Below, piece by piece: positions 18,001 to 27,911 of a stretch of DNA of 64,000 nt. Location: positions 335,608-399,607 of the forward strand of contig NZ_JAQSDO010000006.1 of NCBI RefSeq assembly GCF_029945965.1, given 5' to 3'. The notes under the pieces were generated by a model. It made no database searches, was not told the DNA's origin, and was given only the letters and a program-made list of their open reading frames with translations. The position numbers and the translations under genes are program-made. The DNA comes from Thermomonas sp. Its GTDB lineage: Bacteria; Pseudomonadota; Gammaproteobacteria; Xanthomonadales; Xanthomonadaceae. Every line of letters begins with the position of its first letter. Within the stretch, counting starts at the first letter, position 1.

Positions 18001-19356
18001 CTACGACACCAGGTGCAGGATGTCGTTGTAGAAGGCCAATCCCATCAGCCCCGCCAGCAAGGCGAGGCCGAGGTACTGGCCTGCGACCATTGCGCGTTCG
18101 CCCAGTGGGCGACCGATGGCCAGCTCGATAAGGTAATACAGCAGGTGACCCCCGTCCAAGACGGGGATCGGCATCAGGTTGATGATCGCAAGGCTGACCG
18201 ACAACAGGGCCAGAAAGTTCAGGAACCAGGCCGGGCCCATTTGCGCGGATGCATTGGCGTACTGGGCAATGGTGATCGGCCCGGACACATTGCGCACGGA
18301 TGCGCTGCCGTTGACCATTCGCCACAGCATGCCCAGCGAATCCCGGGCTAGCTGCCAGGTTTCGCCGACAGCAGCCGGGACCGCTGCCAGTGGCCCGTAG
18401 CGCAGGACGGCATCGTGAGCTGGAGCCTGGGTGAAGGCGTTGCCGATGCCGAGCCGCCAACTGCTGCTGCCGTCCGGGTTGTTGAGCTTTTGCGGCACGA
18501 CTTCCAGCGCCAGCCGCTCGTTGTCGCGTTCGACCTCGATCATGCCCGGGCCGCCGCGCTTGCCGAGCGCGTGGATCAGCGGGGCGATGTCCTCGAAGCT
18601 GGCCACCGGATGCGCATCGATGGCGGTGATGCGGTCACCCTCGGCCAGCACGCCCCAGGCTGGCGAGCCTTCCTGAATCGAGCCGGCGACCGGTGGCAGC
18701 AACCGGTAGCGTGGGATCAGGCCAGTGGCCTCGACCGCGCGTTGCTCGTCGAACCCGGCAGGCAGCCGATCCAGGGCCAGGATCCGGGTCGCTTCGCCAC
18801 CATCGGCATGGCGAACGGCCAAGGTGGCCGGCTTGCGGTCCATCGCAGCCACCGTGAGCGCCAGTGCGGCCTCGCTCCAGGTCGGGGTGGCGCGGCCATC
18901 GATGGACTGGATCGCATCGCCCACCTGCAGGCCGGCCTGCGCGGCAAGTCCATCGGCCTTGCCGACCACGGCAGCATAGTCGGGCCGGCCGATCACCAGC
19001 ATCGCCCATAGCAGAACGACCGCCAGCAACAGGTTGGCCACGGGACCCGCTGCAACAATCGCAATACGGGCCAGCACCGGCTTGCGGTTGAACGCGCGGT
19101 CGAGTTCGGCTTCGGGGACATCGCCCTCGCGCTCGTCCAGCATCTTTACGTAGCCACCGAGTGGCAGTGCGGCGATCACGTATTCGGTGCCGTCCTTGCC
19201 GTGGCGCGACCACAAGGCGCGGCCAAACCCAACCGAGAACCGCTGGACCTTCACCCCGCAGCGGCGTGCGACCCAGAAGTGGCCGAATTCATGGAATGTG
19301 ACCAGCACCCCGAGTGCGACCAGCATCCACCACAACGAGCCAATAATCGTGCTCAT
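18001..19356 (-). CDS. rseP: RIP zinc metalloprotease RseP
   Basis: Site-2 intramembrane protease that releases sigma-E from its anti-sigma factor. HEFGH zinc motif at residues 22-26 in the first membrane helix, two PDZ domains in the middle, and the second metal-binding motif in [13 protein letters not shown] near the C-terminus. 451 residues, normal. The start overlaps the dxr stop by 4 nt. Confidence 0.96.
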   Translation of the reverse strand: MSTIIGSLWWMLVALGVLVTFHEFGHFWVARRCGVKVQRFSVGFGRALWSRHGKDGTEYVIAALPLGGYVKMLDEREGDVPEAELDRAFNRKPVLARIAIVAAGPVANLLLAVVLLWAMLVIGRPDYAAVVGKADGLAAQAGLQVGDAIQSIDGRATPTWSEAALALTVAAMDRKPATLAVRHADGGEATRILALDRLPAGFDEQRAVEATGLIPRYRLLPPVAGSIQEGSPAWGVLAEGDRITAIDAHPVASFEDIAPLIHALGKRGGPGMIEVERDNERLALEVVPQKLNNPDGSSSWRLGIGNAFTQAPAHDAVLRYGPLAAVPAAVGETWQLARDSLGMLWRMVNGSASVRNVSGPITIAQYANASAQMGPAWFLNFLALLSVSLAIINLMPIPVLDGGHLLYYLIELAIGRPLGERAMVAGQYLGLALLAGLMGLAFYNDILHLVS

Positions 19357-20600
19357 GCGTGGAGGTGCCTGCGGGTCATGGCGCGGCTGTCCATCTTGGC
19401 GGCGTTGTCGATCAAGTTCCGGGCCTGCGCGCGTGCCTGCGAATCCGCGGCCAGCAGGGTGTCGAGTGAATCGGCAGGCTGCATCGGTACAGCATCCAGG
19501 GTGGCGGCAACAGTTTCGGGAATGGACAGGAAACCGATCCGGCCCTGAAGAAACGCTGAAACGGCTTCTTCATTGGCGGCGTTCAACACCGCAGGGGCGG
19601 TGCCGCCGGCCTGAAGTGCGCGAAATGCCAGTGCCAGGCAGGGGAATGCATCCTGGTCTGGCGCCTCGAAATCCAGCCGGCCGCCCTGGGTCAACAGGTC
19701 CAGTGACCCAACCCCGGATTCAATCCGCTGCGGCCAGCCCAGGCCTACCGCCAGCGCCGTGCGCATGTCCGGCAGGCCCAGTTGCGCCAGTGAACTGCCA
19801 TCGATGAAGTCGACGATGGAGTGCACCAGCGATTGCGGATGCACCAGCACGCGGATGCTCTCGCCCGGCACGCTGAACAGATGGTGGGCCTCGATGACTT
19901 CCAGCCCCTTGTTCATCAACGTGGCCGAATCCACCGAGATCTTCGGGCCCATCGACCACTTGGGATGTGCCACCGCCTGCGCTGGCGTCACTTGCGCCAG
20001 TTCGCCGCGGCTGCGGCCACGGAACGGGCCGCCTGATGCGGTCAGGGTGATCCGTGACAGTGCCGACGCATCGGCACAGCTCGACAAACATTGGCCGTCG
20101 GCCCGCCCGTGGACGGCCGACAAACATTGGAAGATCGCGTTGTGTTCGCTGTCGATCGGGATGATGGTGGCGCCGCCTTCGCGCGCCGCGGTCATCAGCA
20201 GTTCGCCGGCCAGTACCAGCGATTCCTTGTTGGCCAGCAGCAGGTGCTTGCCAGCGTGTGCGGCCGCCAACGTGGACGACAATCCGGCAGCCCCGACAAT
20301 GGCGGCAACCACGGTGTTGCATGCGTCGCTGGCCGCCAGCGCGTCCAAGGCCTGTATGCCGGCGTGGGCCTGCGTAGCCAGGCCGGCATCACGCAGGCCG
20401 TCGCGCAGGCGGGCATACAGCGATTCATCGGCGATCACCGCGTGCGCGGGCCGATGCGCCTGGCACAGCGTGAGCAGGGCATCGACCTGGCGTCCGGCGG
20501 CCAGCACGCTGGCGCGCAGCCGTTCCGGGTGGCGCGCGATCACGTCCAGCGCGGATGCGCCGATCGAGCCAGTGGCGCCGAGGATTGCGACCTGCCGCAT
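19353..20600 (-). CDS. dxr: 1-deoxy-D-xylulose 5-phosphate reductoisomerase
   Basis: Second step of the MEP isoprenoid pathway. N-terminal NADPH site [14 protein letters not shown]; metal/substrate region with [12 protein letters not shown] and [30 protein letters not shown] downstream. At 415 residues it is somewhat longer than usual. The extra length maps between IFQCLS and ITLTASGG, where the DNA carries a 13-bp direct repeat and two hairpins (20057-20130). Catalytic segments are intact. Confidence 0.95.
   Translation of the reverse strand: MRQVAILGATGSIGASALDVIARHPERLRASVLAAGRQVDALLTLCQAHRPAHAVIADESLYARLRDGLRDAGLATQAHAGIQALDALAASDACNTVVAAIVGAAGLSSTLAAAHAGKHLLLANKESLVLAGELLMTAAREGGATIIPIDSEHNAIFQCLSAVHGRADGQCLSSCADASALSRITLTASGGPFRGRSRGELAQVTPAQAVAHPKWSMGPKISVDSATLMNKGLEVIEAHHLFSVPGESIRVLVHPQSLVHSIVDFIDGSSLAQLGLPDMRTALAVGLGWPQRIESGVGSLDLLTQGGRLDFEAPDQDAFPCLALAFRALQAGGTAPAVLNAANEEAVSAFLQGRIGFLSIPETVAATLDAVPMQPADSLDTLLAADSQARAQARNLIDNAAKMDSRAMTRRHLHA
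20057..20130. repeat. Nested hairpins and 13-bp direct repeat inside dxr
   Basis: CGACAAACATTGG occurs at 20082-20094 and 20118-20130, 36 nt apart and so in frame. Between the copies lies an imperfect hairpin (GCCGTC...GACGGC). Just before the first copy is a hairpin GTGCCGA-CGCA-TCGGCAC. The arrangement resembles a small palindrome flanked by target duplication, tolerated as coding sequence. Confidence 0.6.
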
Positions 20601-20603
20601 CGA

Positions 20604-21455
20604 TCAGAACCCCAGCCAGATCTTGCCGAGGGCAAATACCGGCAATGCCGCCAGCACGCTGTCCACGCGATCCAGCACGCCGCCATGTCCGGGGATCAGG
20701 TTGCCGGAGTCCTTCACGTCGACATGGCGCTTGAGCAGGCTTTCGAACAGGTCGCCAACCACCGAGAACCCCACGCTGGCCAGCGCGACTAGGGCAATCG
20801 CCGGCAATTGGTCGACTGTCGCGCCTGCCAATGGCGCGCCGAGCATGGCGACCACCAGTGCCAGCAACAGGCCGCCAAGTAGTCCCTCAATCGTCTTGTT
20901 GGGGCTGATCCGCGGCGCCAGCTTGCGGCCGCCAAACCATTTGCCACCGAACTTGCGACCGGCAAAATATGCTCCGGTATCCGCCGACCAGACCAGGAAC
21001 AGCGCAAGCAACAACCAGCGGTGTCCGTTTGGCGGGCTGACGTGGATCAGGACCAGTGCACACCAGGCCGGGACTACGGCCAGGGTGCCGGCGGCCAACT
21101 TGAACACGCGCGCATGGCTGTCGTGGTCGGAGGCGAAGCGGTAATGCTTCATCCACAGCATCGCCAGCAACCACCAGACCACGCCGATCACCACCACCAG
21201 TTGCAGCAGCACGAATGAGCCGCCCCGGGTGGGGCGCGAGGCCCAGACCAGTGCGACCATCAGGGCCAGGTTGAGCAGTATCAGGATGGTGCGGGCCAGC
21301 GTGTCGTCGACTTCGGCCAGCTTCAGCCATTCCCACAACGCCGCCAGGAACAGCAGGGCGCTCAGCGCAGCCAGGATTGGCGTGGGCACGAACAGCACGC
21401 TGAGAATCGCGATTGGCGCCATGATCAGCGCAGCCAGCAGGCGCGTTTTGGTCAT
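20604..21455 (-). CDS. cdsA: Phosphatidate cytidylyltransferase
   Basis: Makes CDP-diacylglycerol for phospholipid synthesis in the inner membrane. Polytopic: several hydrophobic helices, with the family signature in the C-terminal third (SVVGDLFESLLKRHVDVKD and GHGGVLDRVDS). 283 residues. The start overlaps uppS by 4 nt, and the dxr start lies 3 nt after its stop. Confidence 0.95.
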   Translation of the reverse strand: MTKTRLLAALIMAPIAILSVLFVPTPILAALSALLFLAALWEWLKLAEVDDTLARTILILLNLALMVALVWASRPTRGGSFVLLQLVVVIGVVWWLLAMLWMKHYRFASDHDSHARVFKLAAGTLAVVPAWCALVLIHVSPPNGHRWLLLALFLVWSADTGAYFAGRKFGGKWFGGRKLAPRISPNKTIEGLLGGLLLALVVAMLGAPLAGATVDQLPAIALVALASVGFSVVGDLFESLLKRHVDVKDSGNLIPGHGGVLDRVDSVLAALPVFALGKIWLGF

Positions 21456-22213
21456 TCGGTTCCCCTGGATGCGGTGGTCGCTATCTGTGCGCCGGTCAGG
21501 CCGAAGCGACGCTCGCGCCCGGCATAGTCGTCAATGGCGCGCTGCAGTGTCGCTGCATCCACGTCCGGCCACAACGTATCGGTGAACCACAGTTCGGTGT
21601 AGGCCAGCTGCCACAGCAGGAAATTGCTGATGCGGATTTCGCCACCGGTGCGGATGAACAGATCGGGAGCGGGCAGGTCGGCAAGCGCGACACGCGCGTT
21701 GATCGCAGTCTCGTCGACCTGCTCAGGGCGCAAGTGGCCATCGGCGACATCCTGCGCCAGGCTGCGTGCGGCATCGGCGATGTCCTGGCGGCCGCCGTAG
21801 CTGGCGGCGATGTTCAGATGCAGCCGCGTGTTGCCTGCGGTCAGTGCCTCGGCAGCCTGCATGCGGGCGAGCAGGGCGGCATCGAAGCGCGAACGCTCGC
21901 CGATGAAGCGCAGCCGCGCGCCAAGCCGGTGCAATTCGTCGACTTCTCGTTCGAGTGCTCCAAGGAACAGCTTCATCAGCCCGCCGACCTCATCCAGCGG
22001 GCGGTTCCAGTTTTCACTGGAGAACGCGAACAGGGTCAGCGCGCCGATGCCGCGGTCCAGGCAAAACTCCACGCAGCTGCGCACCGCGCGCGCACCAGCA
22101 CGATGGCCGATGATCCGTGGCCGGCGCCGCTGCTGCGCCCAACGGCCATTGCCATCCATGATGATGGCGATGTGGCGTGGGATCACCTTTGCCGTTGATG
22201 ACTCAGGGGTCAT
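21452..22213 (-). CDS. uppS: Undecaprenyl diphosphate synthase
   Basis: cis-Prenyltransferase making the C55 carrier for peptidoglycan and LPS sugars. MDGNGRWAQQRRRPRIIGHRAG is the diphosphate-binding signature; FAFSSENWNRP and RTGGEIRISNFLLWQLAYTE are the other conserved blocks. 253 residues. Uses the FPP product of IspA encoded in the same window. Confidence 0.96.
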   Translation of the reverse strand: MTPESSTAKVIPRHIAIIMDGNGRWAQQRRRPRIIGHRAGARAVRSCVEFCLDRGIGALTLFAFSSENWNRPLDEVGGLMKLFLGALEREVDELHRLGARLRFIGERSRFDAALLARMQAAEALTAGNTRLHLNIAASYGGRQDIADAARSLAQDVADGHLRPEQVDETAINARVALADLPAPDLFIRTGGEIRISNFLLWQLAYTELWFTDTLWPDVDAATLQRAIDDYAGRERRFGLTGAQIATTASRGTE

Positions 22214-22253
22214 GACGCAAGGCCGCCGCCAGCGCGAGCGCAGCCAGCCAACA

Positions 22254-22811
22254 TCAGACCGCCATCAACTCGGCTTCTTTGACCTTGGCGACCTCATCCA
22301 CATCCTTGATCGACGCATCCGTCAGCTTCTGGATGTCGGCTTCCGCGCGGCTGGACTCGTCCTCGGTCAGCGTCTTGTCCTTCAGCAGTTCCTTGACCTG
22401 GTGGTTGGCGTCGCGGCGGATGTTGCGGATCGCGACCTTGGCGTCCTCGGCCTCGCTGTGCAAGACCTTGGTCAGGTCGCGGCGACGTTCCTCGGTCAGG
22501 GCCGGGATGTTGAGGCGGATCACGGTGCCGGCAGTCGTCGGGGTCAGGCCCAGGTCAGAACCCAGGATGGCTTTCTCCACCGGGCCGACCATCTGCTTTT
22601 CCCAAGGGGTAATCGTGATCGAGCGCGCATCGGTGATCGCCACGCTGGCCACCTGCGACAGTGGCATGTCTGATCCGTAGTAGTTGACCTTGATGTGGTC
22701 GACGATCGCCGTATTGGCGCGACCGGTGCGCAGCTTCACCAGGTTGTGGCGTAGCGCCTCGATGCTCTTGCACATGCGGGCCTGGGCGTCATTCATGATC
22801 TCGTTCAGCAT
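22254..22811 (-). CDS. frr: Ribosome recycling factor
   Basis: Splits post-termination ribosomes together with EF-G. I chose the ATG at 22811, preceded by GGAG at a 6-nt spacing, which gives the family-standard 185 residues; the ATG at 22823 adds only four residues. KLRTGRAN, SQVASVAITDARSITI and the C-terminal helix are conserved. It is separated from pyrH by a CDF transporter gene, unlike the usual direct pyrH-frr junction. Confidence 0.95.
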   Translation of the reverse strand: MLNEIMNDAQARMCKSIEALRHNLVKLRTGRANTAIVDHIKVNYYGSDMPLSQVASVAITDARSITITPWEKQMVGPVEKAILGSDLGLTPTTAGTVIRLNIPALTEERRRDLTKVLHSEAEDAKVAIRNIRRDANHQVKELLKDKTLTEDESSRAEADIQKLTDASIKDVDEVAKVKEAELMAV

Positions 22812-22843
22812 CGCGGGCTCCATCGTCTGCGGTTAACCTCGGG

Positions 22844-22849
22844 ATTATA
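22844..22849 (-). promoter_or_regulatory. -10 element upstream of frr
   Basis: A consensus TATAAT on the minus strand lies 33 nt upstream of the frr start codon. No good -35 is visible at 17-18 nt. It could give frr its own promoter now that the CDF gene separates it from pyrH. Confidence 0.4.
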
Positions 22850-22921
22850 TCCGGGATCGCACGCGGCCCGGCTGCTGGCTGGGAATCGATGGGTTCCTGC
22901 GGGCTATGCGCGAGGATGGCG

Positions 22922-23860
22922 CTAGGCGTGGTGCGGGTCGTTCTCACCATGGCCGCCGTGTGGCGCGCGGTCATGGTCGTCGTGTTCGCAGGCGCTGCCG
23001 CGCTCGATCTGCACGGTTGGATGGTTGATCCCGAATTCCGCGTCCAGGCCATCGTTCAACATGTCGATGAAGGCATCGTGGTCTGCATCATCGGCACGAA
23101 CCAGGTGCGCGGTCATCGCGATTTCGCCCGCGCCCAGCGACCAGATGTGCAGGTGGTGCACTGCCGACACACCTTGCTGAGCCAGCAGCCAGTCGAGCAC
23201 CCGTTGCTGGTCGATACCGCGTGGAACTGCGTCCATCGCTGCGTTGAACGCATCGCGCAGCAGGCCGAACGAGCCTACCGCGACCACCACCGCGATCAGC
23301 AGCGCGGTAGCCGGATCCAGCCAGGCCCAACCGAACACCCAGATGCCTGCGCCAGCCAACACCGCTGCCACTGACACCGCCGCGTCAGCGATCAGGTGCA
23401 GGTAGGCGCCACGGCGGTTGAGGTCGTGCTCGTGGCCCTCGCGCACCATCCAGGCGGCGCCAAGATTGATCACGATGCCGATCGCCGCGACCACCATCAC
23501 CGGAATACCGGGGACATCGGGTGGCGCGCTGAAGCGGCGGATCGCCTCCCATCCCAGCGCGCCGGAAAACGTCACCAGCAACAGCGCATTGGCCAATGGC
23601 GACAGCAGGGTGGCGCGCCGCCAGCCGTAGGTATGGCGCTCGGTGGGTGCGCGCTTGGCCAACACCGCCGCGCCCCAGGCCAGGCTGAGGCCGAGCACGT
23701 CGCCGAAGTTGTGCAGGGCGTCCGACAGCAATGCCAGCGAGTCGGTGGCGAACCCATATCCGGCCTCGAGCACCGTGTACGCCAGGTTGATCAGGGTCAC
23801 CCAGGCGAAGGCACGGGTGGCGTCATGGCGATGGGCGTGGTGATCGTCGTGGGAATGCAT
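22922..23860 (-). CDS. Cation diffusion facilitator family metal transporter
   Basis: Inner-membrane proton-coupled efflux of divalent metal, most likely zinc. N-terminal His-rich HSHDDHHAHRH, six membrane helices with the HxxxD-type sites in DSLALLSDALHNFGD and AYLHLIADAAVS, and a C-terminal cytoplasmic domain ending in another His-rich stretch. 312 residues, CzcD/ZitB type. It interrupts the pyrH-frr gene pair and sits next to a REP pair. Confidence 0.88.
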   Translation of the reverse strand: MHSHDDHHAHRHDATRAFAWVTLINLAYTVLEAGYGFATDSLALLSDALHNFGDVLGLSLAWGAAVLAKRAPTERHTYGWRRATLLSPLANALLLVTFSGALGWEAIRRFSAPPDVPGIPVMVVAAIGIVINLGAAWMVREGHEHDLNRRGAYLHLIADAAVSVAAVLAGAGIWVFGWAWLDPATALLIAVVVAVGSFGLLRDAFNAAMDAVPRGIDQQRVLDWLLAQQGVSAVHHLHIWSLGAGEIAMTAHLVRADDADHDAFIDMLNDGLDAEFGINHPTVQIERGSACEHDDHDRAPHGGHGENDPHHA

Positions 23861-23925
23861 GCGTGCATGTTGCCCGAGAAACAGGCGTGGACACTATTTC
23901 ATTGTGGGTCGATCGCAGCATTCGC

Positions 23926-23982
23926 AGGAGCGCCCTTCAGGGTGCGATAGATGCCGCGAATCGCGCCCTGAAGGGCGCTTCT
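23926..23982. repeat. REP pair (BIME-like) between pyrH and the CDF gene
   Basis: Two 23-nt arms (23926-23948 and 23960-23982) in inverted orientation agree at 21 positions. Each arm is itself a hairpin around GCGCCCTTCAGGGCGC. An AGGAGCGCCCTTCAGGG core of this type is common between genes in Xanthomonads and pseudomonads. Confidence 0.88.
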
Positions 23983-24004
23983 ACAGAAGACCCATGCGTC
24001 TTTG

Positions 24005-24727
24005 TCAGCTGCGTCCCTGCACCAGGGTGCCGATTGCCTCGCCGCGCAGCAGGCGCAGCAGTACGCCAGGCTGGCTCATGTCGAAGATGCGCAGTGGCAG
24101 GTCGCTGTCCCGGCACAGCGCGAACGCGGCGGTATCCATCACCTGCAGGTTGCGGATGATGACCTCGTCGTAGGTGAGGTTGTCCAGCTTGACTGCGTCT
24201 GGGTACTTCTTCGGGTCCTTGTCATATACGCCATCGACCTTGGTGGCCTTGACCAGCAGGTCGGCGCCGATTTCGATCGCGCGTAGCGCGGCGCCGGAGT
24301 CGGTGGTGAAGAACGGGTTACCGGTGCCGGCAGCGAAGATCGCGATGCGGCCTTTTTCCAGATGGCGGATCGCGCGGCGGCGGATGTAGTCCTCGCACAC
24401 GTCGTTGATCTTGATCGCGCTCATCACCCGCGCCTTGGCGCCCAGTTTTTCCAGCGCATCCTGCATCGCCAGCGCGTTGATCACGGTGGCCAACATGCCC
24501 ATCTGGTCACCGGTCACCCGGTCCATGCCGCCGGCAGCTAGCCCGGCACCGCGGAAGATGTTGCCGCCACCGACGACCAGTGCGATCTCCGCGCCGGCGT
24601 CGCGCGCTTCGATTACCTCGTGGGCCAAACGGCTGATCACCTTGGGATCGATGCCGTAATCCTCGTCGCCCATCAAGGCCTCACCGGATAGCTTCAACAG
24701 GACACGGCGATAGGCCAGGTTCGACAT
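24005..24727 (-). CDS. pyrH: UMP kinase
   Basis: Phosphorylates UMP in pyrimidine synthesis. [12 protein letters not shown] at the N-terminus, [10 protein letters not shown] and the [18 protein letters not shown] segment identify the bacterial hexameric UMP kinase. The ATG at 24727 with GGAG 9 nt upstream gives 240 residues. The gene upstream is the RND pump rather than tsf. Confidence 0.96.
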   Translation of the reverse strand: MSNLAYRRVLLKLSGEALMGDEDYGIDPKVISRLAHEVIEARDAGAEIALVVGGGNIFRGAGLAAGGMDRVTGDQMGMLATVINALAMQDALEKLGAKARVMSAIKINDVCEDYIRRRAIRHLEKGRIAIFAAGTGNPFFTTDSGAALRAIEIGADLLVKATKVDGVYDKDPKKYPDAVKLDNLTYDEVIIRNLQVMDTAAFALCRDSDLPLRIFDMSQPGVLLRLLRGEAIGTLVQGRS

Positions 24728-24799
24728 GCTGCAAACTCCGTTAAGTGCGGGGACGGGCGTGGTGTTGCGCGGAAAGCGGGGAACCAAACCCGAAAGATT

Positions 24800-27700
24800 C
24801 TAGCTGATGCTGGCCGTTCTATCGCCGGGCGTGTCCGCCGAGGATCCTCGACGCACCAGCATCAATTGGAACAGCACTGGCATTACCAGCAGTACCAGCG
24901 GCAATTGCACAAGCAGCCCGGACACGATGGCGACTGCAAGCGGTTGCTGCATCGCCGAGCCCTGGCCGATGGCAAACGCCAGCGGAAGCAGGGTCAGGAT
25001 CGCGGCCAGCGTGGTCATCGCGATTGGCCGCATACGGTTGTTGCCGGCCGCGACCAGGGCTTCGATCGAGTGGCCGTCCTCGGCCACCAGGTCGCGGTAT
25101 TCGGAAAAATAGAAGATCGCGACCTCGGTGACGATGCCCACGATCATGGTCATGCCCATCATCGCCGAAATGTTGAGTTCCAGCCCCGTCACCCATAGCC
25201 CGACGAACACCGCCGAGATCGCCAGCAGCGGCATCGCCATGATCGCCAGCGCTATCCGGAAGCTTTCGTACAGGAACAGCAGCAGCAGGAACACCAGCGC
25301 GATTGCCGCAGCGAACACGAGCATGAGCCCGCGGAACGCTATTTGCTGCTGCTGGTAAAGCCCACCCAGTTCGAAACGCATGCCGGCCGGCAGCATGCCC
25401 TTGGCGGAGATGCTCTTTTGCACGTCGGCGATCACCGAACCCATGTCGCGACCGCTGATCCGGCCGGTGACCGCGACCATGCGCTTGAGGTTCTCGCGGT
25501 CGATCTGCGGTTGTCCGCTGACGGCGTGGATCTCGGCCACGCGCTTGAGCGGGAACAGGTGGCCGTCGCCGGCGCGCAGCTGCAGTTCGCCCAGTTTCTT
25601 CTCCGAGGAGCGGATGCCTGCGGGCGTCCAGACCCGCACGCCGATCATCTTGATGTCGCCAAGCACCGAGGTGGTGACGTTGCCGCCGATCGCGGTGTCG
25701 AGCAGCCGGGTCACTTCATCGGGGGTGACGCCTTCCAGCGCGGCGCGGGCACGGTCGACGCGGATCTCCATGGCATCGCCCGCGGGCACGATGCCGTCAT
25801 TGACGTCCACCACGCCGGGGATCGCGCGGATTGCAGCGGCAATCTTCCCGGCCGCGGCATCGAGCTGTTTCGGCTGGTCCGAATACAGCTTGACCTCGAT
25901 CGGTTGCGGTACTGCTGTGAGATCGCCGATGACATCCTCGAGCAGCTGCAGCAGCTCGATATTGAGTCCGGGGATCTGTGCTTCGATCTTGCCGCGGATG
26001 TCGTTCATGACCTGGTCGATGGGCGGCCGCGAACCGTTTTTCAGGCGGATGAAGAAGTCGCCCTCGTTGGCCTCGGTGAGGCCGCCGCCGAGTTGCGCGC
26101 CGGTGCGGCGGGAATACGTCGAGACGCTGGGATTGTCGCGGATGATCTTCTCGACCTGGCGCAGCAGGCGGTCGGTCTCGGTCAGCGAGGTGCCGGGTGC
26201 CGAACGATAGTCGAGGATGAAGCCGCCTTCGTCCATCACCGGCATGAACCCGGAGCCGACGTTGGCATAGGCCAGCAGGCCCAGCGCCAGCAACGGTACC
26301 AGGCCGACCAGCAGCAGCAGGGGACGCACCACCAGCCGCGGCAGCAGCGCGCTGTAACGGGTATGCAGCCAGCGCATCATTCGACCGTCCGGCTTTTCGA
26401 CCGCATCCTTCTCGCCGAGGAATTTGTCGGCCAGCAGTGGCACCGCCAGCCAGGTGATCAGGAACGACAGGATCAGGCTGGCCGCCATGGTCAGCGACAG
26501 CGCCTTGAAGAAGGCACCTGTGACGCCGGTGAGGAAGGCCAGCGGCAGGAAGATGATGATGGTCGAGGCCGACGAGCCGATCAGCGGCTGCGAGAACTCG
26601 CGCGCCGCGGCCATCACCCGGCCGTGGTGGTCGCCGCCGCTGCCGTGCAGGCGGCGCACGATGTGCTCGGTCATCACGATCGCGTCGTCGATGATCAGGC
26701 CGACCGCGGCCGCCATGCCGCCGAGCGTCATGATGTTGAAACTCATGTTCAGCGCCTGCAGCAGCACCACGGTCGCGGCCAGCGCGGCCGGCACCACCAG
26801 GATCGCGATCAGGGTGATCTTGCCGTTGCGCAGGAACAACCACAGCACCAATGCCGCCAGCAGCACGCCGATCAGGATCGCATCGCGCACGCTGGCCGCC
26901 GAGGCCACGACCAGTTCGCTCTGGTCGTACCAGCTGGCGAGCTTGACCCCGGCCGGCAACTGGTCCTGCGCCTGCTGCAGGCGCGCATGCACGTCCTTGG
27001 CCAGCTGCACGCTGTTGCTGCCGGGCTGCTGGTAGATGTTGACCAGTACCGCGTCGTGGCCATCAGCGGTGACCCGGATCCATTGCGGGGTCACGCCCTT
27101 GATCACGCGTGCGACATCTTCCAGCCGGACCAGCTTGCCGTTGTCACCGGTCTTGATCACGGTCTGGCGGATTTCGTCCAGATTCCGGAAACGGGTGTCG
27201 GCAACCGCCAGGTAGAGCTTGTAGTGGTCCTCCAGCCGGCCCACGGCCTGGACGACGTTGGACGCCGACAGTGCGTTGGACACGTCGGCCAGGCTGAGGT
27301 CGTAGACGGCCAGCTGGGCCGGGTTGACGATCGCCTGGAATTCCTCCTGCGCGCCGCCGACCACGTCCACGCGCGCCACGCCCGGGATGCCCGCAAGCAG
27401 TGGTCTCAGTGCGAATTGCGCCAGGTCGTGCAGTTGCGCCGGGCTGGCCTGGTCCGAGGTCAGGCTGTAGGCCATGATCGGGAATACCGTCGGATCCATC
27501 CGCCGGGTCTCGATGGTGGTGCCCTGCGGCAGTTGCGGCTGCAGCTGGGTCATCGCCTGCGCGATCTGCAGCGCGGCCTGGGGCATGTCGTGGCCCCAGT
27601 CGAAGTTGATCGAGACATCGGCGGTGCCGCGACTCACCTTGGAGCGGATGTTGAGCACCCCGGGGACGCGCTGGATAGCCTCCTCGACCGGGCGCATCAC

Positions 27701-27880
27701 TTCCAGCTCCATCTGCTCGGCCGGCCGGTCGCCGGCGTCGACGCTGACCACCACGCGCGGGAAGTCCACGGACGGGAACAGGCTGACGGGCAGGTTCAGG
27801 GCGGCCATGCCGCCACCGATGACCAGCAATGCCAGGAAGAACAGGATCGAACGCCGGTGTGCCTGAAGCCAGTCGCTCAT
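24800..27880 (-). CDS. RND-family efflux pump, inner-membrane subunit
   Basis: Proton-driven exporter of the AcrB/CzcA superfamily, 1026 residues. Two repeats, each with a large periplasmic loop. The helix-4 motif GLIIDDAIVMTEH carries the paired Asp typical of drug (HAE-type) rather than heavy-metal pumps. Last of a three-gene operon after a TolC-like protein and an adaptor. No regulator lies beside it. Substrate cannot be told from sequence alone. Confidence 0.9.
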   Translation of the reverse strand: MSDWLQAHRRSILFFLALLVIGGGMAALNLPVSLFPSVDFPRVVVSVDAGDRPAEQMELEVMRPVEEAIQRVPGVLNIRSKVSRGTADVSINFDWGHDMPQAALQIAQAMTQLQPQLPQGTTIETRRMDPTVFPIMAYSLTSDQASPAQLHDLAQFALRPLLAGIPGVARVDVVGGAQEEFQAIVNPAQLAVYDLSLADVSNALSASNVVQAVGRLEDHYKLYLAVADTRFRNLDEIRQTVIKTGDNGKLVRLEDVARVIKGVTPQWIRVTADGHDAVLVNIYQQPGSNSVQLAKDVHARLQQAQDQLPAGVKLASWYDQSELVVASAASVRDAILIGVLLAALVLWLFLRNGKITLIAILVVPAALAATVVLLQALNMSFNIMTLGGMAAAVGLIIDDAIVMTEHIVRRLHGSGGDHHGRVMAAAREFSQPLIGSSASTIIIFLPLAFLTGVTGAFFKALSLTMAASLILSFLITWLAVPLLADKFLGEKDAVEKPDGRMMRWLHTRYSALLPRLVVRPLLLLVGLVPLLALGLLAYANVGSGFMPVMDEGGFILDYRSAPGTSLTETDRLLRQVEKIIRDNPSVSTYSRRTGAQLGGGLTEANEGDFFIRLKNGSRPPIDQVMNDIRGKIEAQIPGLNIELLQLLEDVIGDLTAVPQPIEVKLYSDQPKQLDAAAGKIAAAIRAIPGVVDVNDGIVPAGDAMEIRVDRARAALEGVTPDEVTRLLDTAIGGNVTTSVLGDIKMIGVRVWTPAGIRSSEKKLGELQLRAGDGHLFPLKRVAEIHAVSGQPQIDRENLKRMVAVTGRISGRDMGSVIADVQKSISAKGMLPAGMRFELGGLYQQQQIAFRGLMLVFAAAIALVFLLLLFLYESFRIALAIMAMPLLAISAVFVGLWVTGLELNISAMMGMTMIVGIVTEVAIFYFSEYRDLVAEDGHSIEALVAAGNNRMRPIAMTTLAAILTLLPLAFAIGQGSAMQQPLAVAIVSGLLVQLPLVLLVMPVLFQLMLVRRGSSADTPGDRTASIS

Positions 27881-27911
27881 CGCGGTGCCCGCTGGCCGGA
27901 TGTCAGTGTCA

